Of a stretch of 64,000 nt of DNA, positions 32,921 to 61,206 are shown in pieces (position 1 is the stretch's first letter; the number at the start of each line of letters is the position of its first letter). This DNA comes from Cololabis saira (Eukaryota; Chordata; Actinopteri; Beloniformes; Belonidae): the NCBI RefSeq assembly GCF_033807715.1, contig NC_084596.1, positions 34,744,879-34,808,878 of the forward strand, read 5' to 3'. Below the pieces are notes generated by a model, which saw nothing but the letters and a program-made list of their open reading frames with translations, searched no databases and was not told the origin of the DNA. The position numbers and the translations under genes are program-made.

Positions 32921-35190
32921 GACGAAAGGAGGGCCTGTTTGCCCCCCTAAATGTGCCCCAAAAGTCACCAAATTTTGCGCCCAAGCCAGGCCTGGCGAAA
33001 AATTTGATATTTAATGGTTTACATTAATGGGCGTGGCCTAATGGCTCAACAGCGCCCCCTTGAAAACTTTGTGCCTCAAGTCCCACAATACGGTTTGACG
33101 TACATGCACGAAAATCGGTACACACCTGTATCATGGCGCAACTTAAAGAAAAGTCTCTTGGCGTCATGTCGAGAAACTGAACAGGAAGTCGGCCATTTTG
33201 AATTAATCGTGTCATTTTGGCGAAATTTATGCCTTCCTTCGGCAGTTAATACGGCCCGAACCGTAAGGTGCACCCAGGTGTGTTATACATCAAAATGTGC
33301 GTCTCCATCCTGCGACAACGCGCATTACATTTCTCTTTCAAAAGCGTTACCGTGGTGACACTAGACGCCAAAAAGCGCGCCCACCCTTCATCTGATTGCT
33401 TCAGAACGAAAAAACTTTGTGCCTCAAGCCCCACAATTCGGTTTGATGTACATGAACGAAAATCGGTACACACCTGTAACATGTCGCAACTTAAAGAAAA
33501 GTCTCTTGACGCCATGGCCGAAACCGAACAGGAAGTCGGCCATTTCGAACATTTTGAATTAATCGCGTAATTTTGGCGCAATTTATGCCATTTCTTCGGC
33601 AGTTAATTCGGCCCGAACCGTAACGTGCACCCAGGTGTGTTATACATCAAAATATGCGTCTCCATCCTGCGACTACGCGCATTACTTTTCCCTTTCAAAA
33701 GTGTTACCGTGGCGACGCTAGACGCCAACAAGCGCACCCCCCTTCATCTGATTGGTCCATATTTGATAGTTCCCCAAAAGGCACCAAATTTTGCATGCAA
33801 GGCAGGCCTGACCATAAATTTGATATTTCATGGTTTGCATTAATGGGCGTGGCCTAACGGCTCAACAGCGCCCCCTAGAATACTTTTCTCTGCCATAACT
33901 TTTGAAAGGTTTGACATAAAGAGTCGTGGGTGGTGTCATCGGACTTGGTATTGAGTCCTTGACCATAATTGGTGAAAATTAGCCCCGCCCCTTCTTCTGA
34001 TTGGTTGTCCCGATTTTCTGCTATAACTTTTGAATGGTTTGACATAGAGAGTCGTGGGTGGTGTCATCAGATTCTGTATGGAGTCCTTGACCTTCATTGG
34101 CCTGAATTAGCCCCCGCCCCTTCTTCTGATTGGTTGTCCCTTTTTTCTGCTATAACTTTTGAATGGTTTGACATAGGAAGTCGTGGGTGGTGTCATTTCT
34201 GATATGCTTATGGGGGGCGGTGGCCGTGAGTGCGAGGGCCCGTTCATCGCTGCTTGCAGCTTTAATTTGTTTTGTTCCTCACATTTCAGTTCCACCTTGG
34301 GAAGGTGCACCAGGTCCCGCTGGAGGTGCTGCTCATGATGAAAGCAGCAGGCCGACCGGCTTCAGTGGGGAAATCTGCAGTCGTGTCGTTCTTGGACTGG
34401 TATGACCTGGAGCAGGAGGTTCTCCTGGTCATGGAGAGACCAGTTCCCTCCGTGGACCTGTTCACCTACATCCTGAACAACGATGGTCCCCTGCAGGAGG
34501 ACACGGCTCTGGTACTGAAGCTGGGTGGAAACCTGCTTTGTTGAAGCTTCCACGGAGACCGGAACCAGCTCCTCCTGCAGCTCTTTAACCCTCGTGTATC
34601 TGTATTCGGATGTAGTTGCATCTTGACTGATCAAGTTTACCACAAGTTTGCAGGTATGTCTGACTCCCGTTCTCCGTTCCTCTGCTGATCTTCGTGCCTG
34701 GTCCTTAACTTCTCCTTCCTCCTGGCTTGTAGGAACCCCTGACTTCGCGCCTCCAGAGTTGTACATGTGTGGGAGCTATGAGGCCGGCCCCACCACAGTC
34801 TGGCAGTTAGGTGCTCTGCTCTACGAAATGCTGGATGGACTTCCCCAGTTTACCACCACCGAGTTCATCTGCAACAAAATTAGATTCAACATAATGTTTG
34901 TGGCCTCTCTTCCAGGCTGCCTGGACCTACTGAACCTGTGTTTGGCTGTGAACCCTTTGAACCGGGCCACCCTGGAGCAGCTGCAGCAGCACCCCCGCTT
35001 AACACCACACTGCTGATTCACCTCCCCTGAGCTGTGGACTGAATAAACTTTTTTACTGACACTTTTTAATGTCTCTGATATTTCCAAACTACTTTTGATA
35101 CTATAACTCCATCTCCAGTTATGAAACTGGCTATTAAAGTGTTTTTATTGTGATTGGTGTCACTGACTGCATGATTATGAATACATTCCA

Positions 35191-35437
35191 ATAGGTGGTG
35201 GCATCCCAGCTATCATTGCTGCAAAAATACCATTTAGCTACCAATAAGCGAGGACGAGGACCACTGCACCAGTCATATAACGAGAAAGCACTGAACAGAA
35301 GTCGTACTAGCTTCCTGGAACTAAAAACTGCACAAAGGGAGGAGCTGGCTGTTCTGGTGCTGCCAGAAGAAACCAACAAGCTACAAGCCAACCAGTGGAT
35401 GAAGGTCCTCACAGTGACAGGAGGAAGCTGTGTGTAA
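35191..35437 (+). other. Unidentified ORF, possible exon or repeat-coded
   Basis: An open stretch of about 80 codons without an obvious family (YNEKALNRSRTSFLELKTAQ, then REELAVLVLPEETNKLQANQ). Composition looks more protein-like than its surroundings, but no domain is recognised. It lies between the kinase relic and the SH3 gene. Confidence 0.25.
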
Positions 35438-35937
35438 GTTAACTCCTGAGAAGACGTTTTAATCCCCTCTAATCTGATCCAGAAAGAACTGTTGCATAAA
35501 CATGATCTGGGCCATGGCTCTAAATGCAGAGCACAGCTCACCTGAGCTCACCTGTGGCAGAAACCTGACCAATGAGACCAGGCGAACGACCCTCAGCACT
35601 GAGCGTGTGCAGACAGGCGCATCCGAAGAGACGACTCAGGGGATCACCGATACTGATCAGTATCAGGATTGTTGACATAATCCGGTCTCTGCAGAGCTGA
35701 TACTCACACACAGATGTGTGTGTGGTGGAGGTGGAGGTGGAGGGGGAGGGGGGTCATGGGGACCTAAACTGGCCCGGTGGTGGTGCATGTGAGGACCAAG
35801 GCCCTGATGAGGCTGACTTCTTCTCTGACGTCAGCCTCGGAGCTCAGGGCAACGGTCAGGTTACAGTGTGAAAACATCATAGCTGAGCTACCTCAGCGTG
35901 CACGTGTGTTGGGGGAGGGGAGGATTACCGCTGCAGG

Positions 35938-35945
35938 TATTTAAA
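35938..35945 (+). promoter_or_regulatory. TATA-like box of the SH3 gene
   Basis: TATTTAAA about 39 bp before the ATG at 35977, at a usable distance from a start site just before the coding exon. The implied 5'UTR would be very short. Confidence 0.5.
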
Positions 35946-35976
35946 CCCTCCGTCTGAGTGGGTGAACACACACAAC

Positions 35977-50985
<15,009 letters not shown>

Positions 50986-51535
50986 ACCAGATTGTCCTCA
51001 TCCACATCCATTCCCAGCTCATGGAAACGAGCACAGATTTTAGTTTCTTCTCATTTTTGTTTATTCTGGATCCTGAACGTGGCTGGAAACTGTTTCAGAG
51101 ACTGAACCATATCTGGTCTCGAGTGCAGGTCCCAACTGCTCAGATAACGTACCCCAGCTCAGATACTCCCCTGGGTCATCCTGGAGTCGGATGAGGGGAC
51201 GTCCAAGATCCACAACAGGTCAACTCTGAGTCACTGAGGTCATGCCAAAGTCCAGGTCCCACGAGCGGTCTGATCCAGTCCCAGGGTCACTGAGCTCATC
51301 CAGAAACGCTGCAGCTGTGTTTACCAGGAGGTGCTGCGGCCTGAGTTTCTGCAGTCCAGGTCCAGGTCTTTCAAGAGGCTCTGTGGTCCAGGTCCTTCTG
51401 GTGGTGCTGGTACCTGATTCAGCAGAAACAGAGAATGGTGGTTCCTCAGGACATGAAAGAAACGCCACAGGACTCACAAAGGAATCCCAGTCAAGACCCA
51501 GAGGAAACCCTGTGAAGCCTCGGTAGAGTCACTTC

Positions 51536-52167
51536 GACTATGTTCACACTGCAGTTCCCAAGTGACCCAAATCCCATTTTTTGCTCATATGTGACTCAGA
51601 TCTGATTTATTTATGACAGTGTGAACAGCACAAGTAACATGGAATCTGATCTTTTCAAATCAGATTCAGGTCGCTTCCATATGTGGTTCTAAATCGGATA
51701 CAGGTCTGATGTTTTGCAATGCGACCTCAGTGTGAACAGGCAGGTGGAATTAATGCGACTTTGACGTCACTTGAGAGCGACCGTTGTCCTAATACTGCGC
51801 TGGCGGGGGCGGGAGTCACTCGGAAGTCACTCGGATTATTAAAAATGCGGCTTTCTTTCTCCTCCTTCTCCTCTTCATTAACACTTGCTCACAGTTTCGT
51901 CGGCTTCCACCACACAACAACTTCAAAATATACCCATGTACGCTCACTTCTGTTGCCTCCATGTTTACCGCTGTATGACGGCGTGCTGCGTGTGACGTCT
52001 TTGTTATTGTTCCTCTGCGCATGCGGGTCAGTTCAGGGCCGCGATGCGTTCACACTTGATTCTGATATAGGACACATTTTAAAAGATAATGTGAACAGCC
52101 ACACAAAAAAATCGGATATGGGAAAAAATCGGAATTGAGCATTAAGGCCTGCAGTGTGAACCTAGTC
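51536..52167. mobile_element. MITE with 19 bp inverted termini
   Basis: GACTATGTTCACACTGCAG at the left and CTGCAGTGTGAACCTAGTC at the right match as inverted copies at 18 of 19 bases. Internal sub-terminal repeats of 'tcagtgtgaac' and 'cgattt' type. Non-coding. No convincing target duplication. Confidence 0.8.
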
Positions 52168-53339
52168 AGAGTCCCTGTTAAGTGTCTGTGGAGTGCCATC
52201 CAGACTAGACCATCTGTTCATCTAGTCTTCAGCTGGACCTAGCGGGACTCCGCAGGGACACCACCGGGACCTCCAGAGTCCCAGTAGAATCCCTGCCAGA
52301 CTACACCAGATTCTACTGATCTAGTTTCCAGTGGACACTGCCGGGGCTTCACAGGAACGGTCTTCAGGTAAGGCCGGTGAGACCAAGGAAGAATTCTCTG
52401 ATGTTTTGGAAATCCAAAAAGGATGACAGGGTCGGTCTTCAGAGGAGTTTGCGTGGGACATGTTTTTGGACCGGTTTCTGAATGAAATCAGACTCTGAAC
52501 CTGTTGTGGAGAGATGGTGAGACCATGACAGAGAACACCTGAGCTCCACTTTCACATCCATTAATCTCACGACGTCTCACGTCGTCCAATGATGTCAGGT
52601 CATGTGACATTGTTACACATGTACACAAATTCCTGTAACAAATTCATCCCAGAAGTTTATTTGCAAAACAAGTGAAATAAAAGAACCCAAAAACAATAAA
52701 GTAAAAGAACCAACACATGTGGTCCGTGTTATGTTCAGATCCAACAGACACATTCAGGTACTAATGCATTTCTGATATCTGGTTCTCATTAAAAAGAGTA
52801 AAAATGTTCAGTTCTGATCCGAAGTGCTGATGTCAGTCCAGCATTTAAAGTGAAAGAAAGAAAGAAAGAAAGAAAGCTGTGTTTGAGTTTAAATCTGTGT
52901 TCATGTTTTCTCTTTAATCAGCTGTTCTAAGTTGATTAAAGACTTATTAGACTCAACTTTATTGAACCCTTTGGGATGACTCCCTCTGGGAAATTCAGTC
53001 TCCAGCTGCTTATGCAATAAGAGTCAGTACACAGAGGGTAAAAAGGAAAATAAAGAAGGAAAAAAAAAAACATTTAAAAAGAAAAAAAACCTCCCAAAGA
53101 ACACTGATGATGGCGTTTTGACTGCAGAGAAACCCTGAGACTAGTTCGCTTCACAGAGCAGCAGATAAATCAACCTGATACCCAAAGTGCACACAAATAT
53201 ACACAGACATCAAATGGTAAAGGTGCCAGATAAAAGACTGGAATATCAAAACGTGTTAAAAGGGCATTTTTCAGTTTCAGTAAAACAACAAGAGGGGGAG
53301 ACTGCTGAGGCTGCAGTAAACCAGTAACCCAAGTGGTTC
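52168..53339. other. intergenic; candidate poly(A) signals of the SH3 gene
   Basis: AATAAA occurs at about 52675 and 52697. A short (GAAA)n array is at 52855-52877. No gene recognised. Confidence 0.4.
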
Positions 53340-53560
53340 ATGTATCTTGCAGATTTCAATTCAATTTTATTCATATAGCATCTTATACAATGAAAGTTGC
53401 AAGTGGCAAGAAAAACCTCACCCTTAAAAGAGAAGAAACCTTGAGCAGGACCTGATCATAAGGGGGGACCCTCCTGCCGAGGACCAGCTGGGTAGAGCAG
53501 AGAAAGAGAAGAGAGAGGAGGGGCAAAGATCCAGTGACTTCAGCGGTTCCAGTGGTCTCA
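53340..53560 (-). repeat. Fish LINE/SINE tail-type repeat
   Basis: 'ttcaattcaattttattcat' followed by 'aaagaagaaaccttgagcag' and 'gaccctcctgccgaggacc'-like text is a common dispersed fish repeat read from its 3' tail. Confidence 0.55.
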
Positions 53561-56050
53561 ATGTTACTGCTCAAGCTCTGACACATAATGGAGGTGATGA
53601 AGTGCTGAACCGTGATTGGCATGTGGACTCAGTAGTTTCACAGGAACCATCTGTGCCACAGGAAATACATCACAATGAACACACAAAGCTTTTATTCTGA
53701 AAGCTCTGGGTACACGGGTAACTTGAGCTGACAGAACAGTGTCAGGGGCCGTACGGCTCTGCAAGGAGCAAGGCAAAGACAAGAAAAGATATACACAGAG
53801 GGCTTGTTGACATAGACATATATACGTAGACGCCCCATCGAGCGCTGAGCTGTACGTCAACGTCGTTGCCCTATTGGATGTGGCAAGACTGCGCTGTAAA
53901 CTAATACGTAAATGGAGTATTTTCATAAAGCGTCTTTCTACAAAGTAATTTACGTTGTACGTCTCATTTATTAATTCACACACGCACTGATATACTTGGG
54001 AAACAGTTAGGCACCAAATATAATATATTAAATTTTTTCAGATGGCAAAAATAAGAATTTTATTGATCCCAAATAGGAGTAATTCATGTTATATCAACTA
54101 TAGAGAACAAGGTAGTGCCGAAAAACAATATATATCCCCCCTCACAAAAATAACAAGATTTTCTCATCAACAAAACTAATTTTAATTTTACATATTTGAA
54201 CCATTTTTCCGACAATAAAATAACATTTGAACCATTTTTCAGACAATAAAATAACTGAAAAAAAATCTTTAAAAAGGTTCAAATATGTTATTTTGTTACT
54301 TGAAAAATGTAAAATATGTTTATGTCAAATATGATTTTACATAAATCAGATGGAAAATTACTGGAGTCTGCCTGACCCAAATGCAATTGTTGATTATACA
54401 ATCTGACTTTGACAGAGTGGCTTTGCAGGCCGGTCTAGTCTCTCCCTGGAGGAATGAAAACAAGACACTCCCACTAGCCCTCCCCTTCCCTCATGACACC
54501 TGTGGTCCTGTAACGGAACTTTAGTGAACTGGCTGATGACAATGAGGACAATGTCTGAGGAGTAGATCTGGGGCAGAGTTCCCAGACTTACACACACACG
54601 CTGATAACCACACCTCCCTCTTTTTCAACACCTTCCCTGGCTCACCCCCAGTCACCCACCCCCCACACCCACATACAAGTCTTCGTCATGATGTTGTTAT
54701 GATGCTTTTCTGTGCTGAGGTGTTTTTTGCACCTTCACACAGTGTGAAGGTGCCTTTTTCCATCCTCTCTTGGAACAATGTCACCTTATAACAATCGTGC
54801 CAACGGTGTTAACCGAAGTCAAATTCCCTGTTTGATATGTTCAAACTTTGTCATTAAAACTGAATCTGATTCTGATTGTTATTATAATACAGGGTATTTG
54901 TCGTGGGTAAGGTTTAAGAAGTTCAGAGACGATATTGCAATACAAAACACAACAGTGTTTTGATTGTAATGTAACAAAGTAACAGTTATTGTCGGAAAGT
55001 GTTGAACTCGTGTTCCATGTGTCCCTTTTTAAATTTCAGCACCTGCCCCTCCAAAGGTCTCTGCACGTCCCTGTAGATGTTTATTTCTTACCTGTAGTCT
55101 CCTCATCTGTTACTGTTAATGTGTTACTGTCTATGACAGCTTATTGTGTATGTTTTTATCTAAGTAATTTACTTACGTAATTGTGCTCCTTTTGTTGTAG
55201 GACCTCCTTGTCATTGTCATTAAAAATATTCCATTTGATGTCAAGGAGTGCTTCTTCAATATTTATTTATTTATTTATTTCAGGTTAAAATGTTTAATTT
55301 AATATTGATTTTATTTCAGGTTTTTTTTATTTAATATTTATTTATTTCAGGTTTAATTGTTTTTATTTTATTTGACTCATACAGTCAAACTACTGTATTT
55401 ATACATACAGTACATTTGTTATAATTAATAAAGGTTATCAAGTTTAATGGCTTGTTTTAGTCTAGGAACTACAAGTAAACCTGCACTCTGAGAACAGAGA
55501 GCTCCTTCGTCATACCAAAAACAACCACATTTCTTCCTTCTTGCTACACAAATAACTTGATTCTGTTTGTTTTCATTGACAAAGCTGTATCTATGCAGCT
55601 GCAGCATCACTGGCTCACACATGCGTTGAAGCATGAAAAGTTACTTTTGACAAAATCAATGCTATCAACACAGCCCACAGAACCCACAATTCAGTTCTAC
55701 CTTCATTTCACAAATTTTTTTATTTTGCTTGCAAGTAATTTTTGGCAAGAATCTAATCACAACTTTTTTTCCTGCCTGTTACAGTACAATTCTGTTTACA
55801 TAGTATAGACATATATAAGAGATAAACGGATCAGAAATCAACAGTTTAATCACTACAGGTGATCACTTCTCTTTAATATTAATTTTATTTAGTTTTAAAT
55901 GTTAAAATCATATCACAACCTTCCACAGTGCACTAATATTCGAACAGCCTTTTTCCTGACGTTTGTTTTGGTTATCATCTCGCAATTTGCTTTGCGGTTG
56001 CGACATGCAGCCGACTTTGATAATTGATGGAAGTGAATAGCCCCAAAGTT
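53561..56050. other. intergenic, AT-rich, nothing recognised
   Basis: Several short ORFs without motifs. The stretch 54160-54360 is rich in 'acatttgaaccatttttc' repeats. No gene or transposon end recognised with confidence. Confidence 0.4.
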
Positions 56051-56051
56051 A

Positions 56052-56213
56052 CTCTGAACATCATTATTTCTTTGATCGTTAAACAAAGAAAAGCACCTGT
56101 GATTCAAAGGAGGGGCTTACAGGTATAGAGCAGCATACATTCCCACACGTACAATACCTGGAATCTACCTATGTAAAGGTGATGCAGGTACTGCTTCTTT
56201 GAAAATGTCAAGA
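56052..56213. repeat. Upstream copy of a duplicated block (about 165 bp)
   Basis: Matches 58379-58556 in direct orientation: 'ctctgaacatcattatttct', 'tttagagcagcatacattcc' variants, 'cacacgtacaat', 'tgtaaaggtg' and 'aatgtcaaga'. It is interrupted by the 901 bp insertion at 56214 and resumes at 57134. Confidence 0.85.
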
Positions 56214-57114
<901 letters not shown>

Positions 57115-57478
57115 TTCTTTGAAAATGTCAAGATACAGAATTACTTTATTTTTTTTTTCTAAATATTTTTTTATCCCTGATTTTTTTTCCCCATTATATC
57201 AACCAGTTACAGTACAGTTAAGATACAGAATGACTTTAGAGACAAAGAAGGATGGGTGTGCTGGTGCCACCCAAAGAGACAGCTGGCACACCCAAAAATT
57301 TGATGCGTTTTTTTGTTTTGTTTTGTTTTTGTGATAGTCTTACTAACATGTTGTATTCTAAATCTAGGCTATTAGTATGTAATCATGATGCTCAAAATAA
57401 TTCAAAATAAAAATTCTTATTTCGCATGTAAAAACTTCCATCAGGCTATGTGTCGCAGCACCTGCAACTGACCCTGAA

Positions 57479-57775
57479 TTGACTGTGTTTTGTCAACTCA
57501 TCAAACGGAAGATGGATGAGTTCCCGTTCATTATTGAAGTCTTAGACTCCTGCCACAAAGATGTTTTCCCCAAGTTTAACTGTTTGTTTCATATTCTGAT
57601 ATCATTGCCTGTTACAAGTTGCTCTTTGGAGTGCCTTTTTTCAGTTGTCAACAGGATCAAAGCCGTCAGCAGAGCGACACAGCTCACAGAGAGACTGAGG
57701 AGCCTCTCGTGGCTCATGTTTGAAAAAGAGCTTGCGGAGAAACTGGACTCTGATGACATAATAAATGCATTCTAG
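57479..57775 (+). pseudogene. hAT transposase C-terminal dimerisation fragment
   Basis: About 98 codons read FNCLFHILISLPVTSCSLEC, then LFSVVNRIKAVSRATQLTER and LRSLSWL, the hAT-C dimerisation pattern (LPVTxxSxERxFS...IK...L...RL..L) at a transposase end. It has Cys-Leu where Ser/Arg is usual. Only the extreme C-terminus is left; no catalytic part is nearby. Confidence 0.75.
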
Positions 57776-58378
57776 GCCAAGCCACACCGTCTTGCCCTTT
57801 AAATTGAGAGCTGTGCAGTGCGCACAGGTAAGCAGCAATATGGTTGTCTTTGACTCTGCTGCTTTGCTTTGCAATACAAAACCATCAGGCCAACCTGTTA
57901 CATAATCATATGTGATGAATGTTAAGCCAAATAGTCGTGTTCAGCCTATGGTTAAATAGCTTTGTTGATCATACGTAATGTGGATACGTTATGGCTGCAT
58001 GAGTGGTATATTTCACTATGTTCGCTTCATTGGGCACGCAATGTGTGTGTGTGGTTATGTTTTTGTGATGTTTTTTTAGGACACGCATAAAGTGTGGTTA
58101 TTTTATTACTTATTATTATATTATATATATTATTATACTTATAATATATTATTGATTTTATTTGAGAGCATGTCATATGTACTCTCAAACATGGATATGT
58201 TTTTTTATTACTGAGAGCACACACGACGTGTGGATATGTTTTGTACTGTTAATAATGTTGGATATACATGCTTTTGAATGTTTGTGGAGGTGTGACGTCC
58301 AGTTTTGTTGAAAATACATTTTGCACACCCAGTCTTTGCTGGTGCACACCCAAAGTTTCTTTTCTGGCTAAACCAGTG

Positions 58379-58556
58379 CTCTGAACATCATTATTTCTTC
58401 GATCGTAGAACAAAGAAAACACCTGTGATGCAAAGGAGGGGAGCTTACAGGTTTAGAGCAGCATACATTCCCACACATACAATCTATCTATGCGATCTAC
58501 CAATGTAAAGGTGGTGTAGGTAATGTTTATTTAAACATGTCAAGATACAGAATGAC
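58379..58556. repeat. Downstream copy of the duplicated block, next to the CHST promoter
   Basis: Direct repeat of 56052-56213 (with its continuation at 57134). It ends about 175 bp before the TATA box of the sulfotransferase gene, so it may include promoter-proximal elements. Confidence 0.85.
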
Positions 58557-58729
58557 AGAGACAATGGAAGGAATTCTTAGCTGTCCATCGTGTACGATGA
58601 CGATGCTTGCTCCAGGGCAGGGAAGGGGGGTGGGGGGCGTCAGCGCTGTTGTCGCGGAAGGAATTACACAAACACACACACACGCAAGGAAAAAGCATTC
58701 CTGTAGAGCTGGACTGGACTATGGGAGTG

Positions 58730-58736
58730 TATAAAA
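58730..58736 (+). promoter_or_regulatory. TATA box of the sulfotransferase gene
   Basis: TATAAAA, followed at the right distance by a pyrimidine-rich first exon that ends with CACTG|gtaagt at 58790/58791. Transcription is expected to start at about 58760. Confidence 0.7.
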
Positions 58737-59207
58737 GCGCATTGTGATCGCCATCCCTGCATTTCTTCCATTGATCTCCTTTCAGCACTGGTAAGTTCAG
58801 AATGTTAATTTGTAACTTGAAAATACAACATCTTTGTTTTCTTTTTCTTTGGTGGGAACTTCCCCTCTCAGGTTCAATCACAGTAGTTGATTGGATTATC
58901 ATTATCAGACAATAAATGTGACAGTTAATTCCAGTTACTTCATATATCATCCATTTAGTTAAATTGTTTTCCTTCACTTTATCTTTGCTTTATAAATTCC
59001 TCTTTTCATTGATTGTGCTCTTTCAGATACACCGCAGATATTGGTGAACACTAGTACAACAGCCAGCGGATCAGAAACCTTTGCAACACGGTGAGCAATG
59101 TGACAATCGCATATGTGTAATGTTTAGCTTTCAGCAAAACTTTTATATAGTAAGGTTTCAACCATTTGTTTCTGCTGTTTAAACTTTTAGGCTATAAAAG
59201 CCTTCAG

Positions 59208-59216
59208 ATGTCATGA
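59208..59216 (+). promoter_or_regulatory. Two-codon upstream ORF overlapping the CHST start
   Basis: ATG TCA TGA directly precedes the main ORF. Its stop codon overlaps the main ATG (59213-59215) as ATGA. This would lower or couple initiation on the main frame. Confidence 0.6.
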
Positions 59217-61166
59217 GAGAAACATTCGGACGACGACTTCTGCTCTTCGGCCTCTTTGGATGTTTGCTTTTATTCTTTATGTCATATTACAAATGGAGCG
59301 TGACTCAAGAACAGAAAAGTACACACCTGCTACTCAAAATTCTCACAGAGCGTGTTTCTACGTTCCACGGGGGGTTCAACGTCACTCTCACACAACCCGT
59401 CATTTCCCCCTCACTACAAAAACTCAAAATCTTAACAAGAATACTTGTCTTGATTCTAGTTAAAATGTCTAATTTCTAGTCAAAAAAAATTCATTACACT
59501 TAAAACAAGACTCATCACTGGAAAAAACAACAATTTTCCCCTGTTTCAAGTAGATTTTCACTTAAAATAAGTAGAAAAATCTGCCAGTGGAACAATATTT
59601 TTTTGCTTGTAGTGATTGTAAATCTTGTCCCACTGGCAGATTTTTCTACTTATTTCAAGTGAAAATTTACATGAAACAGGTGACAATTGTCAAATAACAA
59701 GTTATTTTTCTGGTAATGACTCTTGTTTTATGTGTAATGAGATTTCTTGACAAAAAATTAGACATTTTAACTAGAAATAAGACAAATATTCCTGGTAAGA
59801 TTTTGAGTTTTTGCAGTGCTGAGAAAATGAACTTTACATCAAGCTTCAGTACTTTGATCACTTTTGTATAATTGTTCAGTTTTTAACACTTTTTTAATAC
59901 ATGTTCTTACTTTTATCATTACAACAGAGCTCAAACAGGAAGTAAGGAAGCAGCTGCTACGAGAACTATGTCATGATGACAAGAATTTAGGAAACATCGC
60001 TCAGAAGGATTTACGTCATCTTATTGTGAATGACAAACACGGCATCATCTACTGTTTCATTCCCAAGTTAAGGGGATACAATCACTCTCTCACACATCAT
60101 ATTCATGTATTTTCACGTAAAGTATCAGCGTTAGGTAAAATTTTGTAGTGACTAACAAAAGATAAAATTGTGACACTTAAACTAACGTCACCTGACCAGT
60201 GACAGTTTACTTCTACTGCAGGTAAGCATACCATTGCCATCTAGGGGCCAATACCATCAACAAAGCAAAATACCAAATGGCTCCTACAAATGTGGACAGT
60301 ATAGACAGCACAGAAGCCTCCATCTGTTAATGCTAAATAAAAATAAATCTATATTAGTGCGATTTTACACTTCCTTGTCTAACAAAGAATTTATAGTATA
60401 GTTTTATTTTGTGTGCATAGTATAGTTGTTTTTGGTTTTATCTGAAAAAATATTTATGGTAAAGTTCGAAAAAAGGATAACTTATGAATTTTAGTTCCCA
60501 TAAGCACTGATGGTGCATCTTGAACGGCAGTTATTTTAAAAATCAGCACAAATATTTAAAACAATAGCACTGAGGATTCAATTTGGTTTAGGTAAGGCAA
60601 GGCAAGTTTATTTATGTAGCACAATTAAACAGGAGGGTGATTCACAGGGTAAAGGAGGGTGTGATTACTTAATTGCCTGTGAAAAAGTCTTAGCCCTCCC
60701 TTAGTCCTGTCATTTAAGCAGAGTTTTAAAAGCGTTCATATCTGCGTCAAAAAGAAAATAGAGCAACCACATTATTATTACGGAGTGACTATTTGCACCA
60801 GGGTACAAATAGCAAGCCCCCACCAGCTGAGCTATTCACACCCTGTTGACACATGACAACAAATGCGTTGCGCATGTGCACCACTCTAAAATTGGAACCA
60901 TGTCAAACAATAGAGCCAGGCAAACGTCTGCTCTCACACTTTTGTATGAACAATTTTTGCTCTTATGTCATTGTAAGATATTTTGAAGCAATTAAATGAA
61001 GTTTATCAAAAGTGGTGTGAATACCTGTCAATCACTGTTGAGCTGATGGATTATTTTTTTTATAAACAATTTTTTTTTCTAATTATACATGGGGGCAAAT
61101 AGCAGCCATGTATGTAAATAGCCTAAGCATTATTATTATTATTATTATTATTACTATTACTATTAC

Positions 61167-61206
<40 letters not shown>

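Larger units (their letters stand above)
26658..34265. repeat. Dispersed fish repeat with internal (TTC)n, split by the Tx1 LINE
   Basis: Left edge GGGCCCGAGCACCTTCAGTG and right edge 'gcgagggcccgttcatcgc' followed by 'tgcttgcagctttaat'. The interior (32921-34200) is made of diverged tandem copies: 'cgaaaatcggtacacacctg' at 33110 and 33460; 'gggcgtggccta' at 33030 and 33845; 'gtcgtgggtggtgtcat' at 33923, 34049 and 34181. The (TTC)n block is part of the repeat. I recognise it as a very common fish repeat but cannot name its superfamily. Confidence 0.65.
26352..35016 (+). pseudogene. pim-like Ser/Thr kinase relic
   Basis: Exons: 26352-26444 (ILGEGGFGSVYSGRR, glycine loop), 26520-26567 (VDIKHIPKGKVETRPV, with the VAIK-type lysine), 34290-34653, 34733-35016. 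All have GT-AG borders and matching phases. The third exon has an in-frame TGA at 34542-34544 just before FHGDRNQ, where functional pim-like kinases read HGDxKxEN; about 6 bp encoding the lysine region is lost. The DFG motif reads VSVFGCSC, lacking its aspartate. The last exon is intact (GTPDFAPPELYMCGSYEAGPTTVWQLG ... stop). The kinase is therefore catalytically dead and prematurely stopped. No initiator exon was found. The 7.7 kb intron 26568-34289 holds the Tx1 retrotransposon. AATAAA lies at 35042. pim-like kinases are hugely multiplied in fish, so decayed copies are expected. Confidence 0.85.
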
